DNA of 64,000 bases, from assembly GCF_016313185.1 (NCBI RefSeq), contig NZ_CP066218.1:3596001-3660000 (forward strand). The letters run 5' to 3'. The DNA is from Mycolicibacterium baixiangningiae (lineage in GTDB: Bacteria; Actinomycetota; Actinomycetes; Mycobacteriales; Mycobacteriaceae). Of this stretch, positions 31,525 to 40,050 are shown one piece after another (position 1 is the stretch's first letter; every line of letters begins with the position of its first letter). Position numbers and translations under genes: made by a program. The notes under the pieces were generated by a model that saw only the letters and a list, made by a program, of their open reading frames with translations, was not told where the DNA came from and did no database searches.

Positions 31525-32358
31525 ATGCCGTTCTTCTCGATGCTGTCTCGCAAGCGCGCCGCGGCCGCTGTCGCGCTGGCCGTCGCGGTGCCGTTGGCTC
31601 TCACCGCGTGCGGAGGGGGTGGCGGCGGCGGCGACGAGAACAAGATCGTCATCGGCACGAAGTTCGACCAGCCGGGTCTGGGGCTGCGCAACCCGGACGG
31701 CACGATGAGCGGTTTCGACGTCGACGTCGCCACCTACGTCGCCCAGGAGCTGGGTTACAGCCCCGAACAGATCGAATGGAAAGAGTCGCCGTCCGGACAG
31801 CGCGAAACGCTGATCCAGAACGACCAGGTCGACTACATCGTCGCCACCTACTCGATCACCGACTCCCGCAAGGAGAAGGTGGACTTCGCCGGGCCCTACC
31901 TGCTCACCGGCCAGAGCCTGCTGGTCCGCAACGACAACACCGACATCACCGGCGCCGCATCGCTGGCCAACAACAAGCGGCTGTGCTCGGTGTCGGGTTC
32001 GACTCCCGCGCAGAAGATCAAAGACGAGTACCCGAGTGTGCAGCTACAGCAGTACGACACCTACTCGGCGTGCATCGAGGCCCTGAAGAACGGCGCCATC
32101 GACGCGGTCACCACCGACGAGGTGATCCTGGCCGGGTACGCCGCGCAGACTCCCGGGGCCTTCAAGATCGTCGGCGACACGTTCTCCGAGGAGCGCTACG
32201 GCATCGGTCTGAAGAAGGACGACTCCGAACAGCGCACCAAGATCAATGATGCGCTCGAGAAGATGGAGTCGAGCGGCGCCTGGAAGGAAGCCTTCGACAA
32301 GAATCTCGGCCCGGCGGGCATCACGGCGCCTGCGCCGCCGCAAATCGACCGCTACTGA
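31525..32358 (+). CDS. gluB: Glutamate-binding lipoprotein of ABC transporter
   Basis: This 277-residue solute-binding protein (SBP family 3) starts with a signal peptide and lipobox (LTACG, cysteine near residue 29) followed by a glycine spacer, so it is tethered to the outer face of the membrane. Conserved ligand-pocket segments include GFDVDVATYVAQELG near 64 and a SGSTPAQ segment near 157. AAAGGA precedes the ATG. Substrate specificity for glutamate is inferred from the operon and homologues. Confidence 0.93.
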   Translation: MPFFSMLSRKRAAAAVALAVAVPLALTACGGGGGGGDENKIVIGTKFDQPGLGLRNPDGTMSGFDVDVATYVAQELGYSPEQIEWKESPSGQRETLIQNDQVDYIVATYSITDSRKEKVDFAGPYLLTGQSLLVRNDNTDITGAASLANNKRLCSVSGSTPAQKIKDEYPSVQLQQYDTYSACIEALKNGAIDAVTTDEVILAGYAAQTPGAFKIVGDTFSEERYGIGLKKDDSEQRTKINDALEKMESSGAWKEAFDKNLGPAGITAPAPPQIDRY

Positions 32359-32379
32359 TTCGGGGGTCTGGCTCCGGCC

Positions 32380-33060
32380 GTGGAGATTTTCACCGAGTAC
32401 CGCGCGCAGATCTTCGAGGCTTTCTGGACCACCATCCAGCTCACGGTCTACTCCGCGGTCGGAGCGCTCATCCTGGGGACGGTGCTGGCCGGGATGCGGT
32501 TGTCGCCGGTGCCGATGCTGGCCTGGCTCGGCACCACCTACGTCAACATCGTCCGCAACACACCGCTGACGCTGATCATCCTGTTCTGCTCGTTCGGGGT
32601 GTCCCAGACCCTCGGGATCACGCTCGCCGACCCGCAGTCGAGCACCTCGATCGAGGACAGCAACTTCCGGTTGGCGGTGCTCGGGTTGACCGTGTACACC
32701 GCGTCGTTCGTGTGCGAGACGGTGCGTTCGGGGGTCAACACGGTGCCGCTGGGTCAGGCCGAGGCGGCACGCTCGCTCGGTCTGACGTTCAGCCAGAACC
32801 TGCGGATGATCCTGCTGCCGCAAGCTTTTCGCGCGGTCGTCATTCCGCTGGGGTCGGTGTTGATCGCGCTGACCAAGAACACGACGATCGCGTCGGCGAT
32901 CGGGGTCGCCGAGGCGGCGCTGCTGATGAAGGAAATGATCGAGAACACGGCGGCGCTGCTCGTGGTCGGCTCGATCTTCGCCCTGGGGTTCATCATCCTG
33001 ACGTTGCCGCTGGGACTGCTGTTCGGCTGGCTCGGAAAGCGATTGGCGGTGGCCAGGTGA
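32380..33060 (+). CDS. gluC: Glutamate ABC transporter permease 1
   Basis: This 226-residue HisM-type inner-membrane permease has five or six helices and the EAA loop (QAEAARSLGLTFSQ near 126-139) that contacts the ATPase. It opens at GTG 32380. It sits 21 bp after gluB and 43 bp before gluD. Confidence 0.93.
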   Translation: MEIFTEYRAQIFEAFWTTIQLTVYSAVGALILGTVLAGMRLSPVPMLAWLGTTYVNIVRNTPLTLIILFCSFGVSQTLGITLADPQSSTSIEDSNFRLAVLGLTVYTASFVCETVRSGVNTVPLGQAEAARSLGLTFSQNLRMILLPQAFRAVVIPLGSVLIALTKNTTIASAIGVAEAALLMKEMIENTAALLVVGSIFALGFIILTLPLGLLFGWLGKRLAVAR

Positions 33061-33103
33061 TCGGCCCGGTGAACGTCCCGGCGATCGGGCGGGGAGGCCG
33101 GTC

Positions 33104-33982
33104 ATGAGCGGCACCGTGCTGTTCGACGCACCGGGACCGCGCGCCCGGATCCGCAATCTCGTCATCACCGGCATCACGTTGGCGATCACCGCGGTGATCG
33201 CGTGGGTGGTGTACTCGCGGCTCGAGGCGAAAGGTCAGCTCACCGCGGCGAAGTGGGAGCCGTTCCTGACCTCGAACCTGTGGACCACCTACGTGCTCCC
33301 CGGCGTTCAGGGCACGTTGACGGCGGCTGCGGTGTCGATCGTGCTCGCGCTCGCCCTGGGGTTCGTCCTCGGAGTGGGGCGGATGTCCACCATCACCCCG
33401 ATCCGGTGGGTGTGCGCGGTCATCGTGGAGTTCTTCCGCGCGGTCCCCGTGCTGATCATGATGATCTTCGCGTACTTCCTGTACGCCTTCTACGACGTGT
33501 TCCCCTCCCAACATCTTGCGCTGGCCGGCGTCATCACCGGGCTCACGCTCTACAACGGCGCCGTCATCGCCGAGATCGTCCGCGCCGGGGTGAACGCGCT
33601 GCCGCGCGGCCAAGCCGAAGCCGCATCAGCGTTGGGCCTGCGGTGGGGTCAGACCATGCGCTCGATCCTGTTGCCGCAAGCCATCACCTCGATGCTGCCG
33701 GTGTTGATCTCCCAACTCGTGGTGGTGTTGAAGGACACCGCGATCGGCTACCAGATCACCTTCGTCGAGATGGTGCGCCAGGGCACCGTCGTCGGATCGT
33801 CCTACGGCAACTACATCCCCGCGCTCATCGTCATCGCCGCGCTGATGATCAGCGTGAACTTCGCGCTGTCGGCGCTGGCGACCAGGCTCGAACGCCGGAT
33901 GCGCCAATCCCGGCGCGGACCGGCACCGCTGGAGGTCGAGGCCGTCGAGCAGGAAGGCGCGCCCGGGGCGAAAGTGGTGTGA
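33104..33982 (+). CDS. gluD: Glutamate ABC transporter permease 2
   Basis: This 292-residue second permease has an N-terminal cytoplasmic segment, five or six helices, the EAA loop (GQAEAASALGLRWGQ near 168-182) and an Arg/Pro-rich C-terminal tail. It forms a heterodimer with GluC. A hairpin terminator follows immediately, shared with convergent recX. Confidence 0.93.
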   Translation: MSGTVLFDAPGPRARIRNLVITGITLAITAVIAWVVYSRLEAKGQLTAAKWEPFLTSNLWTTYVLPGVQGTLTAAAVSIVLALALGFVLGVGRMSTITPIRWVCAVIVEFFRAVPVLIMMIFAYFLYAFYDVFPSQHLALAGVITGLTLYNGAVIAEIVRAGVNALPRGQAEAASALGLRWGQTMRSILLPQAITSMLPVLISQLVVVLKDTAIGYQITFVEMVRQGTVVGSSYGNYIPALIVIAALMISVNFALSALATRLERRMRQSRRGPAPLEVEAVEQEGAPGAKVV

Positions 33983-34003
33983 CCGGCGGGTTAGACCCGC
34001 CGG
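33983..34003. terminator. Bidirectional terminator between gluD and recX
   Basis: CCGGCGGG (33983-33990) and CCCGCCGG (33996-34003) form a perfect 8-bp stem with the 5-base loop TTAGA. The loop begins with the recX stop codon. Confidence 0.75.
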
Positions 34004-34566
34004 CGCTCCCGCTCGCCAGCCAGTTCGGCGGTGACCACGTCGAGCGCCATCGACTGGCTGTATCCGCGGCGGGCCAACATGCCGGCCAGCCGCCGCTTCA
34101 CCTTGAGGTCCGAGCCCGGTTCGTCGTCGAGCTTCTCGCGCCGTAACCGGTCGCGGACCAGCTGTTCGGCCCGGTCGCGTTCAGCCCCGGCGTCGATGTC
34201 GGCAAGCGAGGAAGTGATCACCTCGTTGTCGACACCCTTGCGGCGCAGCTCGGCGGCCAACGCACGCTTGCCTTTTCCGGCGTACAGGTGCCGGGACCTC
34301 ACCCACTGCTCGGCGAAGTCCTCGTCGTCGACGAGCCCGACCTTCGCCAACCGGTCGAGCACCCGCTGCGCGACCGGTTCGGCGTAACCCCGCTGCGTCA
34401 GCTTGCCCGCCAGCTCCGCTCGAGTGCGCGCCCGCACGGTGAGCAGGCGCAGACAATATGCGTGCGCCTGCTCCTCGCGGTTCGGATCGTCCCGGTTCGG
34501 ATCGTCGCAGTTCGGATCGTCGCCGGGCTCGGACTCAGAAGTCGACAGGCGCGGGAAGGACGTCAT
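33991..34566 (-). CDS. recX: RecA regulatory protein RecX
   Basis: RecX binds RecA filaments and inhibits recombinase and coprotease activity. The 191-residue protein is made of three tandem three-helix repeats, with [19 protein letters not shown] near 31, [16 protein letters not shown] near 77 and [14 protein letters not shown] near 160. The acidic N-terminal extension contains a DDPNR pentapeptide repeat encoded by a 15-bp tandem repeat. It overlaps the 3' end of recA by 32 bp, as in other mycobacteria, so expression is coupled. Confidence 0.94.
   Translation of the reverse strand: MTSFPRLSTSESEPGDDPNCDDPNRDDPNREEQAHAYCLRLLTVRARTRAELAGKLTQRGYAEPVAQRVLDRLAKVGLVDDEDFAEQWVRSRHLYAGKGKRALAAELRRKGVDNEVITSSLADIDAGAERDRAEQLVRDRLRREKLDDEPGSDLKVKRRLAGMLARRGYSQSMALDVVTAELAGERERRRV
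34479..34523. repeat. 15-bp tandem repeat in the recX N-terminus, three copies
   Basis: GGTTCGGATCGTCSC repeats three times (34479-34493, 34494-34508, 34509-34523) and encodes DDPN(R/C) units in the acidic leader of RecX. The unit is a multiple of three, so copy-number change keeps the frame. Confidence 0.8.
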
Positions 34567-35578
34567 CAGCGGTCAACACGGCGCCGATACCGAGCTTCTC
34601 CTTGATCTTCTTCTCGATCTCGTTGGCCACCTCGGCGTTCTGCAGCAGGAAGTTGCGGGCGTTCTCCTTACCCTGACCCAGTTGCTCGCCCTCATAGGTG
34701 AACCAGGACCCGGACTTGCGGACGAAGCCGTGCTCGACCCCCATGTCGATGAGCGAGCCCTCCTTGGAAATGCCCTTGCCGTACAGGATGTCGAACTCAG
34801 CCTGCTTGAACGGTGGCGCCATCTTGTTCTTGACGATCTTGCAGCGCGTGCGGTTACCGACCGCGTCGGTGCCGTCTTTGAGCGTCTCGATGCGCCGCAC
34901 GTCGAGGCGGATCGAGGCGTAGAACTTCAACGCCTTGCCGCCCGTCGTGGTCTCGGGAGACCCGAACATCACGCCGATCTTCTCGCGGAGCTGGTTGATG
35001 AAGATCGCGGTGGTATTGGAGTTGCTCAAGGCGCCGGTGATCTTGCGCAACGCCTGGCTCATCAACCGGGCCTGCAGGCCGACGTGGCTGTCGCCCATCT
35101 CGCCCTCGATCTCGGCGCGCGGCACCAGCGCCGCAACCGAGTCGATGACGAGGATGTCCAGCGCACCGGAGCGGATCAGCATGTCGGCGATCTCGAGGGC
35201 CTGCTCACCGGTGTCGGGCTGGGAGACCAGCAGCGAGTCGGTGTCCACGCCGAGCTTCTTGGCGTAGTCGGGATCCAGCGCGTGCTCGGCGTCGATGAAC
35301 GCCGCGATACCGCCGGCGGCCTGCGCGTTGGCCACCGCGTGCAGCGCCACGGTGGTCTTACCCGAGGACTCCGGACCGTAGATCTCGACGACACGGCCGC
35401 GCGGCAGGCCGCCGATGCCCAGCGCCACGTCCAGGGCGATCGAGCCGGTCGGGATGACCGAGATCGGCGCGCGGACATCGTCGCCGAGCCGCATCACCGA
35501 GCCTTTACCGTGATTCTTCTCGATCTGTGCGAGTGCGAGTTCGAGGGCCTTCTCGCGATCGGGTGCCTGCGGTGCCAT
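34535..35578 (-). CDS. recA: Recombinase RecA
   Basis: RecA drives homologous recombination and triggers LexA autocleavage. The 347-residue protein has Walker A GPESSGKT at residues 68-75, Walker B LDILVIDS and the DNA-binding loops, and is collinear with intein-free RecA: the M. tuberculosis intein is absent. The ATG at 35578 has GGAG 7 bp upstream; the ATG at 35590 has GAGG abutting it and is less likely. Two damage-responsive elements lie upstream: a PafBC-type promoter and an SOS box. Confidence 0.97.
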   Translation of the reverse strand: MAPQAPDREKALELALAQIEKNHGKGSVMRLGDDVRAPISVIPTGSIALDVALGIGGLPRGRVVEIYGPESSGKTTVALHAVANAQAAGGIAAFIDAEHALDPDYAKKLGVDTDSLLVSQPDTGEQALEIADMLIRSGALDILVIDSVAALVPRAEIEGEMGDSHVGLQARLMSQALRKITGALSNSNTTAIFINQLREKIGVMFGSPETTTGGKALKFYASIRLDVRRIETLKDGTDAVGNRTRCKIVKNKMAPPFKQAEFDILYGKGISKEGSLIDMGVEHGFVRKSGSWFTYEGEQLGQGKENARNFLLQNAEVANEIEKKIKEKLGIGAVLTADDVLPAPVDF

Positions 35579-35632
35579 GTCTGTCTCCATCCTCGTGGGT
35601 GTTCGTTGACCGGTGTCGATCAGTTGGCCGTG

Positions 35633-35655
35633 ACGCTAGAGGGACCCACCGACAA
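35633..35655 (-). promoter_or_regulatory. LexA-independent (RecA-NDp/PafBC-type) recA promoter
   Basis: On the minus strand TTGTCGGTG, 8 bases and TAGCGT match exactly the motif tTGTCRGTG-N8-TANNNT of the LexA-independent DNA-damage promoter of mycobacterial recA, now attributed to PafBC. The -10 element ends 54 bp before the recA ATG. Confidence 0.85.
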
Positions 35656-35711
35656 GTCACCGATACGTCGGTGGGGAGCAGCATCTAGCCGTCGAACTTC
35701 CCCCACCATAG

Positions 35712-35727
35712 ACGAACACCTGTTCGA
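35712..35727 (-). promoter_or_regulatory. SOS box (LexA operator) upstream of recA
   Basis: On the minus strand TCGAACAGGTGTTCGT fits the consensus TCGAAC-N4-GTTCGA with one terminal mismatch and is nearly identical to the known M. tuberculosis recA box. It lies about 134 bp before recA and about 115 bp before the divergent hypA. Confidence 0.92.
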
Positions 35728-35761
35728 CTCAAGTGGACACGCCGACGGGATCATGACGACT

Positions 35762-35800
35762 GCGCGGCCGAGCACCGATTTCGGGTCCACCCGGCCGCGC
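35762..35800 (+). other. Long hairpin followed by AGGAGG upstream of hypA
   Basis: GCGCGGCCG (35762-35770) and CGGCCGCGC (35792-35800) are perfectly complementary, and the loop contains a second small hairpin (CCGA-TT-TCGG). AGGAGG follows at once (35801-35806), but the nearest start at good spacing (GTG 35813) is out of frame with hypA at 35842. It could be a leader structure or a barrier to transcription from recA promoters. Confidence 0.5.
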
Positions 35801-35841
35801 AGGAGGCCTATCGTGAGGACATCCCCACCGGGACGGCACCG

Positions 35842-36171
35842 ATGCACGAGATGGCGATCACCCAGAGTGTTGTCGACGCGGTCTGCGACCACGCCGCCGG
35901 GCGCCGCGTGCACAGTGTCCGCGTGGAGGTCGGGGCGCTGTGCGCGATCGTGCCCGACGCCATGCTGTTCTGCTTCGACCTGGCCGCTGAGGGCACCGTC
36001 GCCGACGGCGCCCGTCTCGATCTCGACGTGCGCCCCGGGCTCGCGCGGTGCCGGACCTGCGGCGCCGAGTTCGCCCTGTCGGACGTGATCCTGTTGTGCC
36101 CCTGCGGAAGTGCCGATGTCGAGGTACTGGCCGGCCGGGACATGCGCATCCTGTCGATGGAAGTGAGTTGA
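35842..36171 (+). CDS. hypA: Hydrogenase nickel-insertion protein HypA
   Basis: HypA delivers nickel to the hydrogenase large subunit together with HypB. The 109-residue protein begins MHEMAI, with His2 as nickel ligand, and has the zinc domain cysteines Cys70, Cys73, Cys86 and Cys88. The second pair is spaced CPC rather than the common CPxC. The ATG at 35842 is fixed by the invariant MHE start, although its ribosome-binding site is poor. It is first in the hydrogenase locus and divergent from recA; hypB follows 2 bp later. Confidence 0.94.
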   Translation: MHEMAITQSVVDAVCDHAAGRRVHSVRVEVGALCAIVPDAMLFCFDLAAEGTVADGARLDLDVRPGLARCRTCGAEFALSDVILLCPCGSADVEVLAGRDMRILSMEVS

Positions 36172-36173
36172 TC

Positions 36174-36986
36174 ATGTGTGCCACCTGCGGCTGCGGCTCC
36201 ACGACCGGCGCCGACGGCGCCGTGATCACCCTCGCCGGCGAGCCCCGTCCGCATGACCACCCACACCCGCATGACCACCCACACCCGCACGGCCACCCCT
36301 ACCCACACGACCACCTCGAGACCGTCACCCTCGAACAGAAGGTCCTGCACAAGAACGACCTCATCGCCGAGCAGAACCGCAACCGCCTCGCCGAACTCGA
36401 GGTCATCGCACTCAACATGACCAGCTCCCCCGGCGCGGGTAAGACGACCCTGCTCGAACGCACCGTCCGGGACCTGAGCCCCACCCGGGCGGTCACCGTC
36501 ATCGAAGGTGACCAGGAAACGGTGCTCGACGCCGAACGCATCCACGCCGCCGGAGCGCGTGCGGTGCAGGTCAACACCGGCGCCGGCTGCCACCTCGATG
36601 CGGATATGGTGCGGCGCGCGCTGGACGCACTCAACCCGGATCCCGGCTCGCTGCTGTTCATCGAGAACGTCGGCAACCTGGTCTGCCCGGCGCTGTTCGA
36701 CCTCGGCGAACACAGCAAAGTCGTGATCATCTCGGTCACCGAGGGGATCGACAAACCACGCAAGTACCCGCACATGTTTGCTGCCGCAGACCTCGTGGTG
36801 CTCAACAAGATCGACCTGCTGCCCCACGTCGACTTCGACGTCGACCAGTTCGCCGCCCACACCCGCGCGGTCAACCCGGACGTCGTGCTCCTGCCGTTGT
36901 CGGCGACCCGCGGGGACGGGCTCGACGAGTGGTACGCCTGGATCGACGCCACGGCTGCCGGAGTTTTCGTTCACGGGATCCAGTGA
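36174..36986 (+). CDS. hypB: Hydrogenase nickel GTPase HypB, His-rich
   Basis: HypB is the SIMIBI-class GTPase that loads nickel into the hydrogenase precursor. The 270-residue protein has an N-terminal CATCGCGS metal motif, a histidine-rich stretch at about residues 26-44 able to store nickel, and the G domain with P-loop SSPGAGKTT near 83, IEGDQETVLDAERI and NKIDLLP. The His-rich segment is encoded by an 18-bp tandem repeat. ATG at 36174 follows the hypA stop by 2 bp. A 122-bp gap with its own promoter-like sequence separates it from hhyS. Confidence 0.96.
   Translation: MCATCGCGSTTGADGAVITLAGEPRPHDHPHPHDHPHPHGHPYPHDHLETVTLEQKVLHKNDLIAEQNRNRLAELEVIALNMTSSPGAGKTTLLERTVRDLSPTRAVTVIEGDQETVLDAERIHAAGARAVQVNTGAGCHLDADMVRRALDALNPDPGSLLFIENVGNLVCPALFDLGEHSKVVIISVTEGIDKPRKYPHMFAAADLVVLNKIDLLPHVDFDVDQFAAHTRAVNPDVVLLPLSATRGDGLDEWYAWIDATAAGVFVHGIQ
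36251..36304 (+). repeat. 18-bp tandem repeat encoding the HypB histidine tract
   Basis: Two identical units GCATGACCACCCACACCC (36251-36268, 36269-36286) and a diverged third (36287-36304) encode HDHPHP-type hexapeptides. The unit is in frame, so the His content can vary by slippage. Confidence 0.85.
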
Positions 36987-37000
36987 GAAGCGACGAGCCG

Positions 37001-37029
37001 TTGACAAGACATTGTCGCCGGAGTAGACC
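37001..37029 (+). promoter_or_regulatory. Candidate hhySL promoter with overlapping dyad
   Basis: TTGACA (37001-37006) and TAGACC (37024-37029) are 17 bases apart, a good vegetative-promoter arrangement 80 bp before hhyS. The inverted repeat GACAA-GACA-TTGTC (37003-37016) overlaps the -35 element and is a candidate operator. No known regulator motif is recognised. Confidence 0.45.
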
Positions 37030-37108
37030 CAGAACTTAGCGCCGCGCAAGTGGGCCGAGGGTCGACTCCGGCGGCACGAGGGGTCGCCAGCCCCGGCCCC
37101 GGGAAGCT

Positions 37109-38170
37109 GTGGCAATGCCAAGTGAGGCTGCAGTCAAAGCGGAAGAGGCATTGATCCACGTGTTGTGGATCAACGCCGGATTGAGTTGTGACGGCGATTC
37201 TGTGGCGCTGACTGCCGCCACCCAACCCAGCATCGAGGAGATCGCGCTCGGCGCCCTCCCCGGCCTGCCGAAGATCGCCGTCCACTGGCCCCTGATCGAC
37301 TTCGAATGCGGACCGAACGGGGGCGCCGACGACTTCCTCGAATGGTTCTTCAAAGCGGACAGAGGCGAGCTCGAACCGTTCGTGCTGGTGGTCGAGGGGT
37401 CCATCCCCAACGAAGCGATCAAGAGCGAGGGGTACTGGTGCGGGTTCGGCAACAACCCGGCCACCGGGCAGCCGATGACCACCAGCGAGTGGCTCGATCG
37501 GCTGGCCCCCAAGGCGACCGCCATCGTCGCGGCGGGCACCTGCGCCACCTACGGCGGCATCCACGCCATGTCGGGCAACCCCACCGGGGCGATGGGGGTG
37601 CCGGACTACCTCGGCTGGGACTGGAAGAGCAAGGCCGGTATCCCGATCGTCTGTGTCCCCGGCTGCCCGATCCACCCCGACAACCTCTCGGAGACCCTGA
37701 CCTATCTGCTCTACATGGCTACCGACCAGGCGCCGATGATCCCGCTGGACGACGCGCTGCGCCCTCAGTGGCTGTTCGGCCAGTCCGTGCACGAAGGGTG
37801 TGATCGTGCCGGGTACTACGAGCAGGGCGACTTCGCCACCGAGTACGGATCCCCGAAATGCATTGTCAAACTGGGGTGTTGGGGACCGGTGGTGAAGTGC
37901 AACGTGCCCAAGCGCGGGTGGATCAACGGGATCGGCGGCTGCCCCAACGTCGGCGGGATCTGCATCGGCTGCACCATGCCCGGATTCCCGGACAAGTTCA
38001 TGCCGTTCATGGACGAGCCGCCGGGGGGCAAGGTGTCCACGACCGCATCCACGATGTACGGCTCGGTCATCCGCAGCCTGCGTCACGTCACCGGCCGCAC
38101 GGTCGACAAAGAACCGAAGTGGCGCCATCCCGGCACCACGCTCGAGACGGGGGCGGTGCGCACCTGGTAG
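37109..38170 (+). CDS. hhyS: [NiFe]-hydrogenase small subunit, actinobacterial group 1h type
   Basis: The small subunit carries the Fe-S relay that takes electrons from the NiFe site. The 353-residue protein has the group 1h signature: no twin-arginine signal, an opening NAGLSCDGDSVAL motif and the VGGICIGCTMPGFPD cluster motif near 290-304. Where classical enzymes have CxxC for the proximal cluster, this has Cys27 and Asp30, as reported for the O2-tolerant Ralstonia actinobacterial hydrogenase. Start is GTG 37109 or ATG 37115. M. smegmatis has the same genes beside recA. The enzyme oxidises H2 down to atmospheric levels in homologues. Confidence 0.95.
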   Translation: MAMPSEAAVKAEEALIHVLWINAGLSCDGDSVALTAATQPSIEEIALGALPGLPKIAVHWPLIDFECGPNGGADDFLEWFFKADRGELEPFVLVVEGSIPNEAIKSEGYWCGFGNNPATGQPMTTSEWLDRLAPKATAIVAAGTCATYGGIHAMSGNPTGAMGVPDYLGWDWKSKAGIPIVCVPGCPIHPDNLSETLTYLLYMATDQAPMIPLDDALRPQWLFGQSVHEGCDRAGYYEQGDFATEYGSPKCIVKLGCWGPVVKCNVPKRGWINGIGGCPNVGGICIGCTMPGFPDKFMPFMDEPPGGKVSTTASTMYGSVIRSLRHVTGRTVDKEPKWRHPGTTLETGAVRTW

Positions 38171-38250
38171 TAGGTGCGCACCGCCGACGGGCGCGCGCTC
38201 AATCGTGTGGATCACGCTCCGGCGCAGCCTGATTACGAGAGAAGTAACCG

Positions 38251-40047
38251 ATGACCACGATCACCCCCAAGCCGTCGCACGTCACCCGGGAGCCCGGTCA
38301 ACTGGTGGAGATGGCCTGGGACCCCGTCACCCGTATCGTCGGCAGCCTCGGCATTTACACCAAGGTCGACTTCGACAACCGCGAGGTCGTCGAATGCCAC
38401 AGCACGTCGTCGATCTTCCGCGGCTACTCGATCTTCATGAAGGGCAAGGATCCCCGCGACGCTCACTTCATCACCAGCCGCATCTGCGGTATCTGTGGCG
38501 ACAACCACGCCACCTGCTCGTGCTACGCGCAGAACATGGCCTATGGCGTGCAGCCACCGCACGTGGCCGAGTGGCTGGTCAACCTGGGCGAGGCCGCGGA
38601 GTACATGTTCGACCACAACATCTTTCAGGAGAACCTGGTCGGGGTGGACTACTGCGAGAAGATGGTCGCCGAGACCAACCCGTCGGTGCTGGCCAAAGCG
38701 GAGAACGTCCAGGCGCCCCACGCCGATATGCACGGTTATCGCACGGTCGCCGACATCATGCGTGCGCTCAACCCGTTCACCGGCGAGTTCTACCGCGAGG
38801 CACTGCAGGTCAGCAGGTGGACACGGGAGATGTTCTGCCTCATGGAGGGTCGGCACGTGCACCCGTCGACGCTCTATCCGGGCGGCATCGGGGTGAGCGC
38901 GACCGTGCAGCTGATGACCGACTACATGACCCGGTTGATGCGCTACGTCGAGTTCATGAAGAAGGTCGTGCCGATGCACGACGACCTGTTCGACTTCTTC
39001 TACGAGGCTCTGCCCGGTTACGACGAGGTCGGGTTGCGCCGCACCGTACTCGGCTGCTGGGGCTCGTTCCAGGACCCCGAACACTGCAACTTCGCCTACA
39101 AGGACATGGAGGACTGGGGCCGCAAGATGTTCGTCACGCCCGGTGTGGTCGTCGACGGAAAACTTGTCACCACCTCACTGGTCGACATCAACCTCGGCAT
39201 TCGGATCCTGTTGGGGCACAGTTATTACGACGACTGGACCGACCAGGAGATGTTCGTCAAGACCGATCCACTGGGCAATCCGGTGGACCGCAGGCACCCC
39301 TGGAACCAGCACACCAACCCCAAACCGCAGAAGCGCGACCTCGACGAGAACTACAGCTGGGTGATGTCACCCCGCTGGTTCGACGGCCGCGACCACCTCG
39401 CGCTCGACACGGGCGGTGGGCCGCTGGCCCGGCTGTGGTCCACCGCGCTGGCCAACCTCGTCGACATCGGCTACGTGAAGGCCACCGGGCACAGCGTGCA
39501 GATCAACCTGCCGAAGACCGCGCTGAAGGGGCCGGTCGAATTGGAGTGGACGATACCGCAACACGGCAGCAACACCCTCGAGCGCAACCGCGCCCGCACC
39601 TACTTCCAGGCTTACGCGGCGGCGTGCGCGCTGCACTTCGCCGACAAGGCGCTGACCGAGATCCGGGCCGGACGTACGAAGACGTGGGAGCCGTTCGAGG
39701 TGCCCGACGAGGGCATCGGCTGCGGCTTCACCGAGGCGGTGCGCGGTGTGCTGAGCCACCACATGGTCATCCGCGACGGCAAGATCGCGAACTACCACCC
39801 CTATCCGCCGACTCCCTGGAACGCCAGTCCACGCGACAGCTACGGCACGCCGGGACCCTACGAGGATGCCGTCCAGGGTCAGCCGATCTTCGAGGAGAAC
39901 GACCGGGAACACTTCAAGGGCATCGACATCATGCGCACCGTGCGCAGCTTCGACCCGTGCCTGCCCTGCGGGGTGCACATGTACCTCGGTGGCGGGAAGT
40001 CGTTGGAGCGGTTGCACTCCCCCACCCAGTCGGTCACCGGGGAATAG
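38251..40047 (+). CDS. hhyL: [NiFe]-hydrogenase large subunit, actinobacterial group 1h type
   Basis: The large subunit holds the NiFe(CN)2CO active site. The 598-residue precursor has the L1 motif RICGICGDNHATC (Cys79, Cys82) and the L2 motif DPCLPCGVH (Cys570, Cys573, His576), giving all four nickel ligands. A 22-residue tail (577-598) after His576 should be removed by the maturation protease encoded downstream. Both motifs are of the group 1h form. It lies 80 bp after hhyS and 3 bp before the NifU-type gene. Confidence 0.96.
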   Translation: MTTITPKPSHVTREPGQLVEMAWDPVTRIVGSLGIYTKVDFDNREVVECHSTSSIFRGYSIFMKGKDPRDAHFITSRICGICGDNHATCSCYAQNMAYGVQPPHVAEWLVNLGEAAEYMFDHNIFQENLVGVDYCEKMVAETNPSVLAKAENVQAPHADMHGYRTVADIMRALNPFTGEFYREALQVSRWTREMFCLMEGRHVHPSTLYPGGIGVSATVQLMTDYMTRLMRYVEFMKKVVPMHDDLFDFFYEALPGYDEVGLRRTVLGCWGSFQDPEHCNFAYKDMEDWGRKMFVTPGVVVDGKLVTTSLVDINLGIRILLGHSYYDDWTDQEMFVKTDPLGNPVDRRHPWNQHTNPKPQKRDLDENYSWVMSPRWFDGRDHLALDTGGGPLARLWSTALANLVDIGYVKATGHSVQINLPKTALKGPVELEWTIPQHGSNTLERNRARTYFQAYAAACALHFADKALTEIRAGRTKTWEPFEVPDEGIGCGFTEAVRGVLSHHMVIRDGKIANYHPYPPTPWNASPRDSYGTPGPYEDAVQGQPIFEENDREHFKGIDIMRTVRSFDPCLPCGVHMYLGGGKSLERLHSPTQSVTGE

Positions 40048-40050
40048 GAC

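Noticed and set aside
34535..35578. RecA intein
   Set aside because: The RecA reading frame is collinear with intein-free RecA; no intein or homing-endonuclease block interrupts it.
35813..36088. GTG open frame overlapping hypA
   Set aside because: Not annotated as a gene: its product is Arg/Ser/Pro-rich shadow sequence of hypA. The AGGAGG before it is kept only as a finding.
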